NCBI RefSeq assembly: GCF_900112955.1 | Contig: NZ_FONP01000005.1 | Location: 62,001 to 126,000, forward strand | Source of the DNA: Peptostreptococcus sp. D1 | GTDB taxonomy: Bacteria; Bacillota; Clostridia; Peptostreptococcales; Peptostreptococcaceae | Reading direction: 5' to 3' | DNA: 64,000 bases | Shown here: positions 25,936-35,640 of the stretch, piece after piece | Position numbering within the stretch: the stretch's first letter is position 1 | Layout: every line of letters begins with the position of its first letter | Position numbers and translations under genes: made by a program | The notes under the pieces: model-generated | The model's input: only the letters and a program-made list of their open reading frames with translations | The model's database searches: none | Told to the model about the DNA's origin: nothing

Positions 25936-26625
25936 TTATTTGTACCACTCGCTATTTTTTTCAAGATAGTAGCCATACCCTTTTTTCGTCATCACCAATC
26001 CATCTAATCCAATACCGGATAATTTTTTTCTCAATCTCGTCACATTTACAGCCAGAGTATTGTCGTCTATAAAGCTATCACCTTGCCAGCATCTATCCAT
26101 TATTTTTTCTCTTGATACAACCCCTCCCTGCTCTTTAAAAAGTGATTCCAAAATCATCATCTCAGTTTTTGTAAGGTCTACATTCATGCCCGAAAAATCG
26201 ACCCTTGTTTCAGATAAAATGAGCTGAATTTTTCCAAATGACAGGTAGTCGATATCGTTGACAAAGCTATAGCTTCTTCTCAGCATTGCTTGAATTTTGG
26301 CAACGGCTACGTCCAAATTTATCGGTTTTGTTATATAATCGTCTCCACCAAATTGTATCGCCATAACAATATCCATATTTTCATTTTTAGATGATATAAA
26401 TATGATGGGAGCCTTTGATATTTTTCTTATTTCTTGGCACCAATAATATCCATTAAAAAATGGTAAAACAATATCAAGTAAAACTAATTGTGGCTTTTCT
26501 GACTGAAATTCAGCGATGACGTTATCCAAATTTTCTAAGCAATATACTTCATATCCCCATTTTTCAAGCTCAGCTTTCAGCGACGATTTTATTATTTCAT
26601 CATCCTCAACAATCATTATCTTCAT
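25936..26625 (-). CDS. bceR: BceR-type OmpR-family response regulator
   Basis: A 229-aa regulator. The receiver domain has acidic pocket EDDE, phosphoacceptor Asp51 in LLDIVLP and the switch lysine in YITKPINLD. The C-terminal winged helix contains RCWQGDSFIDDNTLAVNVTR, the usual OmpR/PhoB recognition region of Bce-type regulators. The ATG follows GGAGGTG. Its expected binding site is the TTACA-N4-TGTAA box upstream of bceA. Confidence 0.95.
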   Translation of the reverse strand: MKIMIVEDDEIIKSSLKAELEKWGYEVYCLENLDNVIAEFQSEKPQLVLLDIVLPFFNGYYWCQEIRKISKAPIIFISSKNENMDIVMAIQFGGDDYITKPINLDVAVAKIQAMLRRSYSFVNDIDYLSFGKIQLILSETRVDFSGMNVDLTKTEMMILESLFKEQGGVVSREKIMDRCWQGDSFIDDNTLAVNVTRLRKKLSGIGLDGLVMTKKGYGYYLEKNSEWYK

Positions 26626-26700
26626 ATAAATATCACCTCCGTTTCATCATATTAAAAAGCTATACTCCTCGCCATGTCCTTATCAAATTAAGATTTTAAT

Positions 26701-28065
26701 TTAATCGTTCAGCTTATATTTTCTCGTTAAATTCTTGTATAAAGACTCGGTTTCCTTCAAGGTCTTTTTGTTAAAATATATGTTTTTTCCTTTTTTCTGC
26801 TTTATTTCAATTAACTTATTTGTATCATTATACAAATAAAGCCTGACCTTTCCAACATTTCTTATATTGAAAGTTCCATAGCTTTGATAATCCAATGATA
26901 CACCATTTGTTCTAATTATTCTGCCACCAGGTAATTCCTCTATCAGCCTCAGAGATTCAATATCTGAGAACTCAACCTCATCCTTGTATAAACCGGCACT
27001 TATCACGATATTATTCGTGTTAATCGTATATTTATAGTCAGTAGCTCCAAAGCTAAATAAAATAAATGGTATTGCCAATATAATAATATACGTCAATGAC
27101 AATATTGCTCTTCCTTTTGGATTAGCCCTATTTATTATCAAATTTCCAGAAAAAACAGGATCTGATACAAATATCCTCTTATCATTCGGATTATTATATC
27201 CCAGTATATCATAATACTCGTCATCATCGACAAAATAATCATCCTCGTCTACAAGCTGCTGCTCAAAATCGTCCATTTTTTTGAATGAATAAACCATGTA
27301 GAGAACAAATATTATTGATGGAGCAATTATAGCAATAAATGGAATGTAGCTAAATTCATCCTTTGATGCAACAAATACTGCAAATGCCAATAAAATCGAA
27401 TACATACAAGAAAAATAAAATATCTTTTCTTGAACATTTACAACTCTTTTCTGGTTAAAATATATATTCTTAGCTGAATCAGAGCTAATTATTTTTATTG
27501 GCAATCTATCAATAACAAATGACATCGCTATCGTTGAAATCAGTACCAAAAAGCATATACTAACAATTAAACCGTCCACCTTTTCATAAACCATTCCAGC
27601 AATAAAAGAGCCTAGGGTCAGCACCAACAATGGTATCAACCACTGCTTTTTCCCAAATTTCATCTTATTAATGTCATTGGATACCGTTACATCAATATAT
27701 TTTTTAGCACTCGTCCTCAGCTTCTTTTCATTCTTTAGCTTTCTCATCTTTTTCATATAGCTATTTAAAAGAAATGCTGTAAAGATGTAGTAAAAATAAA
27801 GTAATAAAATAAATGAATTAAGTACCCATATATCTCCCAATAAAAAGAATATCAATGCAGCTATCGAAATTCCGTATGTAAATATACTGTAGCTATGTCT
27901 ACCCTTTTTTATCAAACGTTGAATTTCATCATCGTCGATATTTCCTGAGGGTATCGTAGTCAACATTATCTTGCCTGATTTATATACGAAAAATTTCCTA
28001 TATACAAAATACGATACCAGCACACAGAATATATAAGTTAGATATAAAATTATTTTAATTGACAT
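26701..28065 (-). CDS. Multi-pass membrane protein with C-terminal PH-like domain, GntR-linked
   Basis: A 454-aa protein with about nine membrane helices in three groups, acidic loops (for example VDEDDYFVDDDEYYD) and a C-terminal domain (about 340-450, YTINTNNIVISAGLYKDEVEFSDIESLRL) that resembles a bacterial PH domain. Proteins of this sort (DUF1648/DUF5808-like) are common as second genes after YtrA-type GntR regulators. The ATG at 28065 follows AGGGGG and starts one base after the GntR stop. Function unknown; a role in envelope stress or SdpI-like immunity is only inference. Confidence 0.7.
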   Translation of the reverse strand: MSIKIILYLTYIFCVLVSYFVYRKFFVYKSGKIMLTTIPSGNIDDDEIQRLIKKGRHSYSIFTYGISIAALIFFLLGDIWVLNSFILLLYFYYIFTAFLLNSYMKKMRKLKNEKKLRTSAKKYIDVTVSNDINKMKFGKKQWLIPLLVLTLGSFIAGMVYEKVDGLIVSICFLVLISTIAMSFVIDRLPIKIISSDSAKNIYFNQKRVVNVQEKIFYFSCMYSILLAFAVFVASKDEFSYIPFIAIIAPSIIFVLYMVYSFKKMDDFEQQLVDEDDYFVDDDEYYDILGYNNPNDKRIFVSDPVFSGNLIINRANPKGRAILSLTYIIILAIPFILFSFGATDYKYTINTNNIVISAGLYKDEVEFSDIESLRLIEELPGGRIIRTNGVSLDYQSYGTFNIRNVGKVRLYLYNDTNKLIEIKQKKGKNIYFNKKTLKETESLYKNLTRKYKLND

Positions 28066-28066
28066 T

Positions 28067-28417
28067 TTAGATCCCCCTCTCAATCAAACCCAAAATACTC
28101 TCTTTGTCCAATCCCCTAGCCTTTGCTTCTGTTATTACACTTTTTAAATCCTTAAAAATATTTCCAACTATCTCCTCATCACATTTTACTGATACTATGG
28201 CGCCTACACGTCTGTCAATCTCTATGAACTTTTCCTGCTTAAGAATCGTATATGCTTTATTTACAGTCATTGGATTCACCTCAAAATCCTTTGCAAATTG
28301 TCTTATTGACGGCAGCTCATCACCATTTTTCAAGCTCCCAGAAGCGATTTCTCCAACTATTCCATTCCTTATCTGAGAATAGATAGGAACGTCCGACAGA
28401 CTGTCAATATAGAACAT
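28067..28417 (-). CDS. GntR family transcriptional regulator, YtrA subfamily
   Basis: A 116-aa winged-helix regulator (IYSQIRNGIVGEIASGSLKNGDELPSIRQFA, NPMTVNKAYTILKQE) with a short C-terminal helix. It is the first gene of a two-gene operon with the large membrane protein. Two palindromes lie directly upstream and are its likely autoregulatory sites. Confidence 0.92.
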   Translation of the reverse strand: MFYIDSLSDVPIYSQIRNGIVGEIASGSLKNGDELPSIRQFAKDFEVNPMTVNKAYTILKQEKFIEIDRRVGAIVSVKCDEEIVGNIFKDLKSVITEAKARGLDKESILGLIERGI

Positions 28418-28473
28418 CTAGATCACCTCCATTTTTTGTAAAATACTACATAAATATTAATATATTTTTATCG

Positions 28474-28529
28474 TACAAACCGTTTGTATTATAAAAATTA
28501 TCTGTATTAATAATTATAATACAGATAAT
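28474..28529. promoter_or_regulatory. Two palindromes upstream of the second GntR operon
   Basis: TACAAAC-C-GTTTGTA at 28474-28488, and ATTATCTGTATTA (28497-28509) with its exact complement at 28517-28529, separated by seven bases. On the minus strand a TATAAT lies between them (28495-28490), so both would touch the promoter. Confidence 0.6.
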
Positions 28530-28681
28530 CCAGTATTACAATATATTTTTTTAAATTTTACGAAAACATTATTCTATATGAGATTCAAAAATAAATTTCT
28601 TCAATTAAAAACAAATATATGTTAAATCTTGGAATGATAATGCAAGCAGCGAATATATAAGGGCTACTATGGAATAGGATA

Positions 28682-29401
28682 TCAATTGACCTTGGTATTT
28701 TTGAACATTATTATAAATACCACAAACATCAAGGTAGCATCTATCCATATAGATTTAATCCCTATAATATTTGACACCAAGGCTCCAAGTGCTGCTCCTA
28801 CACAAAATGTAAAAATCACGAAAAAATAATAGATACTCTTATTTCTATCCTTTAAATTATGTATCCCTAGCTTTCTATCGTTGTAGTATTTGGCTAGACA
28901 TTCGGTTGCACTTCTCATATTACCAGTGCACATTGTCGTTGCAATAGGAATATTCATAAATTTTCTAAAGCTCTCTACCTGCATTGCACAGGCTAAAGAT
29001 ATTGTTATATTTGCCCAATGATCCATACCCTTCGGCATCAATCCCACTAAAAATAACATAGCTATCTCAACCAATATTATTATTTGTCTCCAATGAATAT
29101 ATACATTTCTCCTATGCTTGTTTTTAATAATATCTGTAACGAAAATACCAATCATAAAAGCGATAATTGGAAGTAAATATTTGAAGGCTGCGTGAAAATT
29201 CAAATTTGCCAAGCTTTGACTAAGCAGCACAAGATTCCCTGTCTGAGCATTAGCAAATACATTTCCTCTAATATTATATGAGTATGCATCTCTAAAGCCT
29301 CCACCTAAAGCCAGCAATACTGCCACAATTGTCGATTCTGACATCTGCTCATGGAATATTAATTTTTTTATATCAAGACTTTTTATTTTTTCACTAATCA
29401 A
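28682..29401 (-). CDS. YoaK (DUF1275) family membrane protein
   Basis: A 239-aa protein with six membrane helices and the family signature GGFRDAYSYNIRGNVFANAQTGNLVLLS near the N-terminus. Function is unknown across the family; a small-molecule transport role has been suggested. TTG 29401 is preferred because GAGGTGG is five to six bases upstream; a GTG within that site at 29410 is less likely. Confidence 0.85.
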   Translation of the reverse strand: MISEKIKSLDIKKLIFHEQMSESTIVAVLLALGGGFRDAYSYNIRGNVFANAQTGNLVLLSQSLANLNFHAAFKYLLPIIAFMIGIFVTDIIKNKHRRNVYIHWRQIIILVEIAMLFLVGLMPKGMDHWANITISLACAMQVESFRKFMNIPIATTMCTGNMRSATECLAKYYNDRKLGIHNLKDRNKSIYYFFVIFTFCVGAALGALVSNIIGIKSIWIDATLMFVVFIIMFKNTKVN

Positions 29402-29576
29402 AACGACCACCTCAAAAATATTATATACCTCTATTCATCTTTTATCAAATAAATCGTGTCAAAACCATAAATCCTTCAACTCCTTAATACTATATAAAAA
29501 ATCTTTAAAGCTACAAAAAACTCTTCAAGCGATATAAAAAGCTTAACACTATAAAAAAGCTCTTTAAACAATATAT

Positions 29577-29630
29577 AAAAAAGGCTTGCAACACTGATTA
29601 TAAATTGCAATTCAGTGTGCCTGCCTTTCT
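29577..29630. terminator. Terminator after the antiporter gene
   Basis: AAAGGC and an inner ACACTGA pair with TCAGTGT and GCCTTT, with A runs before and T-rich sequence after the stem. Confidence 0.65.
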
Positions 29631-29717
29631 TATATCTTATTAAATTTGCCAAAAATTTTCCGACGTTCAATTATTTTCCTCAAAAATGTTAGTCAATTGA
29701 ATTTATTAAATTATTCT

Positions 29718-30923
29718 CTATTCTATCGTCATCGATTTCAAGCTTACATCCTTATGATTATTTGCCCTGGGCATAGATATTTTCAAAAGAATTGGTGTAA
29801 GTATTGTGGTTATTACTACCATCAACACTATTGGAGAAAACATATTGTTATCAATAAAGCCCAGCTTATGCCCCTTTTGAGCAACAATCAATGCCACTTC
29901 TCCCCTCGACACCATTCCTATTCCAATATTTAACGAATCCTTTAGCGAGTACCTACAAAGCTTTGCACCTATTCCTGCACCTACAATTTTGGTAAAAATT
30001 GCCACCAAAAGAATTATTACCGAAAAAACAATCATCGAAGCTGAAAACGAATCAAGCTTTGTCTTTAAACCAACGCTCGCAAAAAATATTGGTGAGAAAA
30101 ATAGATAAGACAAAACGTTCATCTTTTTTACAATTTCATTTCTTATACTGAACTTACTAAATATCATACCAATAAGATACGCTCCAGTAATATCAGCTAT
30201 ACCAACATATTTTTCCGAAATATAGGCAACTACCAGCACAAGTGCAAATACGTACACTGTTATCTGTCTTCTATCTGTCTTTAAATCAAGCATTCTGGCT
30301 CCAGCGGTAATGATCAATCCAAATACCAGCATTATCACAAAGTACGACACTATCTTTATAAGAACGAAGCTAATACTTATACTAGAATCTCTAAAGCTTG
30401 TTATAACCGTCAAAATAATTATCCCTATTACATCATCGACAATTGCTGCACCAAGTATCGCATTGCCAACCTTTCCGGTTAAATGCCCAAGCTCTCTCAG
30501 AGCTTCTACTGTAATACTTACAGATGTAGCTGTCAATATTACACCAATAAATATAGCCTTAAGGACACTTTGACTATCACCAGTATTAATATTAAAATAC
30601 CAAAAATAAGACAAAAATCCTCCTACTAAAGGAATCACTACACCAAATATGGCAATTACCAAATAGGATACACCCTTTTTTTTCAATTGGTTTAGATCAG
30701 TGTCAAGCCCTGCCATAAACATTAGAATGATTACACCCAGCTCAGCAACCTCATCTAAAAATACCGTATCCTGAACAATGCCAAAAACTGCCGGTCCAAT
30801 AACCACTCCAGCTATCAAAGCCCCTACTACCTGAGGTAGTTTTATTTTCTCAGTTAGACCTCCAAATATTTTCGTCGATAGCAAAATGATTGCTATACTA
30901 ACTAAATATTTATAATCCAACAT
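29718..30923 (-). CDS. Cation/proton antiporter, CPA2 (KefB/NapA-like) family
   Basis: A 401-aa protein with about twelve membrane helices and no C-terminal TrkA-N domain. The family pattern is visible in GLTEKIKLPQVVGALIAGVVIGP near the N-terminus, LMFMAGLDTDL, GAAIVDDVIGIIIL (the Asp pair that binds the cation) and SRGEVALIVAQKG. It likely exchanges Na+ or K+ for H+ across the membrane. The ATG follows AGGGGAGG. Monocistronic. Confidence 0.9.
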   Translation of the reverse strand: MLDYKYLVSIAIILLSTKIFGGLTEKIKLPQVVGALIAGVVIGPAVFGIVQDTVFLDEVAELGVIILMFMAGLDTDLNQLKKKGVSYLVIAIFGVVIPLVGGFLSYFWYFNINTGDSQSVLKAIFIGVILTATSVSITVEALRELGHLTGKVGNAILGAAIVDDVIGIIILTVITSFRDSSISISFVLIKIVSYFVIMLVFGLIITAGARMLDLKTDRRQITVYVFALVLVVAYISEKYVGIADITGAYLIGMIFSKFSIRNEIVKKMNVLSYLFFSPIFFASVGLKTKLDSFSASMIVFSVIILLVAIFTKIVGAGIGAKLCRYSLKDSLNIGIGMVSRGEVALIVAQKGHKLGFIDNNMFSPIVLMVVITTILTPILLKISMPRANNHKDVSLKSMTIE

Positions 30924-31144
30924 AGCTACACCTCCCCTGTATTATATTAAACCAAGAAACAGTAATATATTATATTTCTCCCCTTTAAATTATAACACAA
31001 AGAAATTTTTTTGTCTTTTTGATTTTATAACTCTATAGTTTACAATTTATTAAAATCAAGTAATATTGATATCAAAATTTATTATCAATAATCATATAAC
31101 AAATAGCCTTGTCATCAAAACCAAATGCTATAGGACCTGAAAAC

Positions 31145-33289
31145 TTAATCAGCTACTGTAAAATATACAATTGCATCACTGGCTCCATCGAAATGGAAAA
31201 CAGCGGTGTAATCCCCAGGCTCTTTGATCATTCCTTGATTTATAGATAGCATTCCCAAGGCTTTATAATATTTGTATCCGCTTTTATCAACTGATAAAGC
31301 ATACTTATCGTCCTTGATTATATCAACACTAATGACTTCTGGCGAGTTAAAGGTAAGTATGTCAAATTTAGCTTCTTCATTCACATTCATCAGCATATCA
31401 GAATACCCTTCCGATCTAAATCTTACATCTATCCTTTTATTTCTTAAAGGTATAGGCTTAGAATTCTCCTCGCTTGAATTTTTGAAAATTTTCATACCAT
31501 ATATAGGAGCTCCAAATTTTCCGTCAAAAACATACTTTACAACATTATATCCATTTTGTGTAAGCTCAACACTAGAATCATTATAATAGTCTAAAAAAGA
31601 TTTGTAAATATTGTTATTAACCTTGTTATTTTGAACATATGTCAAATATCTATCCCAGACTACTCTCTTTCGTGTATTATCATTCATAAGTGCAATTTCC
31701 TTTGAAGTTCCTTCCCATGCATCAAGCAGCTTCTTCGCACCTTCAACATCATATCCCAGCTTTTCAAGAATTGCTGCATTTGCAACGGCATCAAACTTAA
31801 ATGCAAGCTTAGAGCCTATGCTTACACTACCGCCACCTGACGAATCAGATCCTACTGATGGCACAGAAGATCCACCACTAGTTGCTGCCGATACCGTATC
31901 TACTTTCTTTATGAATCTATTTGCTTTTACACCATTAGCCCCAAATATATTTTTAGCTATAAAATCTGATGCTTTATTTATTTTTACAATATTGGATAGT
32001 CTCATCTTTCTGCTATTTAACGCTCTTATCCTTGGCGTATCAGATGTAGATGGCACTTTTCTATAATTTTTTAAGCTTGGTCTCACATTATTTGAATTTA
32101 ATTTAAATTTTAAATTGCTATCATGAAAGCCATCATATTGTACTGTTATGTAGTTAATTCCTTTTTTAAGGTATTTTATTCCATCATTTTTAACTCTTAG
32201 CGTTTCTCCTACTACATGCCATGGATTTTCTGATTCATTTTCTGCCACAGCTTCATGCTTTACAGCTTCACTATAGTTTTCATCTGGATTTACAACCCTT
32301 TTTCTTGTAAGTCTATGACCATTCAAATATACAGCCTGTACTCCAGTATCTTGCTGAAATAGATACGAAAATCCCTTTAGGTTAAATATTATACTCTTTC
32401 CTGTAACATATTCACCTGAATCAGCAGTTAACACTATTTCCGGAGATTTATCTTTATAAAAAATAGTATTAATTTCTGCGTCTATTCCATTATAATAATG
32501 CTTGATGATATGCTTTCCATTTTTTTGTATTGGTCTTGATGCATTGTACAATATTTTTACCAAGCCCTTATTTCCATTTCTTACCTTTGTTATTTTTAAA
32601 TTTGCCTCTTGCTTGTTAGTGTAAACCTTTACTAGCTTCTTTAGCTTATCAAACTTATTTTTCTGAATATCGTTTTTTAAATCGTATTCAAAAACTGCAT
32701 TTTTTCCGTAATCAAATACATTTGATGATGGCATCTCCGTAGGATTTGGATTTTCTAATATTTCTTCCTCCAAATTCGAATCCTGCGAAATAGCTTCTTG
32801 TTTTTTGCTGTAGTTTACATCAAAGGTAGTTTTATCAGGATATACCAATTCATTTCCATTTTCATCCTTTGCAACACTATGGTAATCCCAAACAGCCATT
32901 ATCGCATGACCAATCACTACATCTGGAGAAGCAGCCTTCATATTAGATATTCTATAAGGAAAGGCTTTATATACACCACTCACATCGCTTTCGATTGTTC
33001 TTCCATTTTGTAATATAATTTTCAATGAAGAATGAGCACCATCATATTCTTTTTTTGCAATTCTTCCTGACGAATCTACAAATGTATAGTCAACCCTCCT
33101 TCCATCAAGAAACATATCTTTAATTTTTGAATTATACTTTGAAGCATCTACGACTAAATACGATACTGTATCTGCAACTGTAATTATTTTTGTATCTAGC
33201 ATGCTTCTATCATAGGCTGACAAATCAGCTGAGAATACAGAAGCGATCACAATTGCCATTGTAACTAAAATAGATATAGCCCTTTTCAT
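31145..33289 (-). CDS. Secreted protein with HID-like (hemoglobin-interacting) repeats
   Basis: A 714-aa exported protein with a signal peptide (about 1-25). A segment at about 290-405 (GKSIIFNLKGFSYLF, VYLNGHRL, LKKGINYITVQYDGFHDS) matches the pattern of the hemoglobin-interacting domain seen in clostridial and streptococcal surface proteins. A related module ends the protein. A Ser/Gly-rich stretch (SGGSSVPSVGSDSSGGGS) lies near residue 480. There is no sorting signal. It follows the CWB2 protein gene by 12 bases, so the two probably work together at the surface. Haem or haemoglobin binding is an inference. Confidence 0.6.
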   Translation of the reverse strand: MKRAISILVTMAIVIASVFSADLSAYDRSMLDTKIITVADTVSYLVVDASKYNSKIKDMFLDGRRVDYTFVDSSGRIAKKEYDGAHSSLKIILQNGRTIESDVSGVYKAFPYRISNMKAASPDVVIGHAIMAVWDYHSVAKDENGNELVYPDKTTFDVNYSKKQEAISQDSNLEEEILENPNPTEMPSSNVFDYGKNAVFEYDLKNDIQKNKFDKLKKLVKVYTNKQEANLKITKVRNGNKGLVKILYNASRPIQKNGKHIIKHYYNGIDAEINTIFYKDKSPEIVLTADSGEYVTGKSIIFNLKGFSYLFQQDTGVQAVYLNGHRLTRKRVVNPDENYSEAVKHEAVAENESENPWHVVGETLRVKNDGIKYLKKGINYITVQYDGFHDSNLKFKLNSNNVRPSLKNYRKVPSTSDTPRIRALNSRKMRLSNIVKINKASDFIAKNIFGANGVKANRFIKKVDTVSAATSGGSSVPSVGSDSSGGGSVSIGSKLAFKFDAVANAAILEKLGYDVEGAKKLLDAWEGTSKEIALMNDNTRKRVVWDRYLTYVQNNKVNNNIYKSFLDYYNDSSVELTQNGYNVVKYVFDGKFGAPIYGMKIFKNSSEENSKPIPLRNKRIDVRFRSEGYSDMLMNVNEEAKFDILTFNSPEVISVDIIKDDKYALSVDKSGYKYYKALGMLSINQGMIKEPGDYTAVFHFDGASDAIVYFTVAD

Positions 33290-33301
33290 ATGTTAACCTC
33301 T

Positions 33302-35260
33302 CTATTCTACTGAGAAAATAGGCTGACCAAACATTTTTTTTATTATTTTAAATGTTACCGGCTTCCAGCCATCTATCTTTACTGTTACCTTGTCTCCAAC
33401 CTCATTTAAATCTGTCGGAGAATACATATATAGCTCTTCAGAATATTGACTGTTATTTCCAATACTGTAACTATTTAAAGAAGGATTTGCAAGCTTATTT
33501 ACTTGCAATTCTGTCCCCTTGGCAGTGACTATACTGACATTTTTTTCATAAGAGCCTTTATTTAATGCCTTTTTATTGTAGTATTTTTCAATATCACCAA
33601 ACCATTCCTTTGCAACCGGATTTGATGAATTAACTATTATCTTATTATTGGTACCATCATTTCTAAATACACTATTATCAGGTGCATCTTTCTCAGCTTC
33701 AGCAACTTCAATAATTGTTTCTACAAGTATCTTACCACAGCTCGCATCAATATATATCCGTTTACCAGCTGTTGCTGTATCCTTTACCTTAAAAATGATT
33801 TCATCCTTATTTTTTGATTTTATTTCAATAAGTCCGCTACTTTCATCATTTACAGACCATTCCAAAGCTTTTCCAAGATTTTCAATATTTACACCAGTTA
33901 CCTTTGCGCTAAGCTTAATTTCTGTTCCTGGCTTTACACTATCTTCTGGATCTCCAGTTATTTCTATATCATCCACTACTGGATTTAGTATTTCTATCAC
34001 TGAATATACACCTTTGTCTTTTTCAGATATAGCTTTAACAGTTATCGGCGACTTTTCCTCAGCTTCATCTATAGTCAGTACACCATCTGAAATACTAGTT
34101 TTGTCACCATAAGCTCCTACCAGCTCCCAGCTTACCTTCTTATCAGAGTCTTTCAAATTACTTCCAACGACATCAGCCATCAATTTTACCTTGTCAGACA
34201 TCTTTCCTGTTACCACATACTTGTCATCGCTTTTATTGACAACAAATCCATCTGATTTGATATCTACACCTTTTATTTTAGATAGTGGTGATGACGGTGT
34301 GCTACTAGAGCTAGCAATGCTATTGCTTGAAGAGCTTATTTTTTTATCATATCCTTTTATCGTGTTTATTACACCTTCAGATATACTAGCTTCTCCGCCT
34401 ATTACAATAACCTTTTTAGCTTTTTTAATTATTTTTTCACAGTCCTGACTCAATTTATTTTCTTCAATCAAGATTATAGGAGCATTCATTTTTTTTGCCA
34501 AAGGTGCAGCAGCAAGAGCATCAGCAAAATTTTTTCCCGATGTCAATATCACTACATCACTATCACCAAATTCTGTTGCTATTTTCAGTGAGGTTTCATA
34601 TCTATCCTTCCCAGCTATTCTCTTACCAAAAGCATTGACAACACTAGCCTTTCCACCAAAAGTATAGACACCCTTTAAGCCACTTGGCAAGGCTGCTTCT
34701 CTCTTTCCATCAACCAACAGCAGTGGTATTTGCTTTTTCGCAAGAAGAGCTCCCGCAGATAATGCATCCGGAAAATCAGCCCCAGTGGCAACTCCAATAT
34801 CGTTCTTACCTGTTGATTGTACCACACTCTGAGATGTTTTGTATCTATCTTTACCTGATATTCTGTTTACCTTAAATTCCTTTGATACACTAGTGTAGGT
34901 ATTGTTGGAAATCGATTGCTCTCCACCTATAAAGGTTATATCCTTTACCCCCTGCTTTTTAAAAGCCTTTTCCACATCTGACAGCTTGCTTTCATCTAAC
35001 AAAACTATCCCTTCGCCATTTATCGCCGCAATAGGTGCTATGGATAACGCATCTGCAAATTGATTTCCATTTACTAAGTTTACCTTTTTTGAGCCAACTC
35101 TTTCTAATATTTTTAAAGATGTCTCCAGCCTATCCTTTCCACCGATTCTCTCAACATCAATTTTTGTCTTTGATACATCAGTAGCAAAAACAGGGCTAAT
35201 AGCTGTCATAGAAATAATTACAGCCATAGCCATACTAAGGTTCTTCTTTTTATTCACCAT
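33302..35260 (-). CDS. Cell wall protein with three CWB2 repeats and Ig-like domains
   Basis: A 652-aa protein with a signal peptide, then three cell-wall-binding type 2 repeats, opening with ERIGGKDRLET, NRISGKDRYKT and KRIAGKDRYET. These triplets bind the anionic wall polymer in Clostridioides-type S-layer proteins. A Ser-rich linker (SSSSNSIASSSSTPSSP, near residue 335) leads to Big-like beta domains and a C-terminal beta module. The ATG at 35260 follows AAGGAGG. It would give non-covalent wall attachment, unlike the sortase substrates elsewhere in the window. Confidence 0.9.
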   Translation of the reverse strand: MVNKKKNLSMAMAVIISMTAISPVFATDVSKTKIDVERIGGKDRLETSLKILERVGSKKVNLVNGNQFADALSIAPIAAINGEGIVLLDESKLSDVEKAFKKQGVKDITFIGGEQSISNNTYTSVSKEFKVNRISGKDRYKTSQSVVQSTGKNDIGVATGADFPDALSAGALLAKKQIPLLLVDGKREAALPSGLKGVYTFGGKASVVNAFGKRIAGKDRYETSLKIATEFGDSDVVILTSGKNFADALAAAPLAKKMNAPIILIEENKLSQDCEKIIKKAKKVIVIGGEASISEGVINTIKGYDKKISSSSNSIASSSSTPSSPLSKIKGVDIKSDGFVVNKSDDKYVVTGKMSDKVKLMADVVGSNLKDSDKKVSWELVGAYGDKTSISDGVLTIDEAEEKSPITVKAISEKDKGVYSVIEILNPVVDDIEITGDPEDSVKPGTEIKLSAKVTGVNIENLGKALEWSVNDESSGLIEIKSKNKDEIIFKVKDTATAGKRIYIDASCGKILVETIIEVAEAEKDAPDNSVFRNDGTNNKIIVNSSNPVAKEWFGDIEKYYNKKALNKGSYEKNVSIVTAKGTELQVNKLANPSLNSYSIGNNSQYSEELYMYSPTDLNEVGDKVTVKIDGWKPVTFKIIKKMFGQPIFSVE

Positions 35261-35332
35261 TATCAAATACCTCCTTTTCATTAAATATTTTAAAAATAAA
35301 TTCAATAATGATATTAATATTCATTCGTTGAT

Positions 35333-35361
35333 ATTATATCATTTTTGATATGTGTTTTCAA
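35333..35361 (-). promoter_or_regulatory. Promoter of the CWB2 protein operon
   Basis: Minus-strand TTGAAA (35361-35356) and TATAAT (35338-35333) with a 17-bp spacer. The rest of 35261-35640 holds only the proC terminator. Confidence 0.75.
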
Positions 35362-35489
35362 CTAAAATTGTATAATCATATAATATATTTTTTCATTTAT
35401 TAATTTATAAATCAGATTCTAGTAAACTAATGAAAATAAAAATACTTTATGACAAAGTACCCTATAGGATATTTGAATTAGCCTAAGAC

Positions 35490-35540
35490 AAAAAAATTAC
35501 TTCCCTATTAGGAATAAAAAATTCCTCGTAGGAAAGTAAT
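35490..35540 (-). terminator. Terminator downstream of proC
   Basis: TTACTT-CCTA-GGAAT pairs with ATTCC-TAGG-AAGTAA, giving a long interrupted stem. On the minus strand it is followed by seven T (35497-35491). Confidence 0.8.
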
Positions 35541-35640
35541 CCGAAGTCCTATGCTGCTCAAAAGCATGGATAAAATTAATATTTTTTTATAAATAAAACA
35601 AAATGCTTATAATGCTCCAGTCATAGGCAAATTATTGTAT

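Noticed and set aside
29476-29670. 64-codon minus-strand open frame after the antiporter gene
   Set aside because: It runs through the terminator stem, is low-complexity and lacks a ribosome site.
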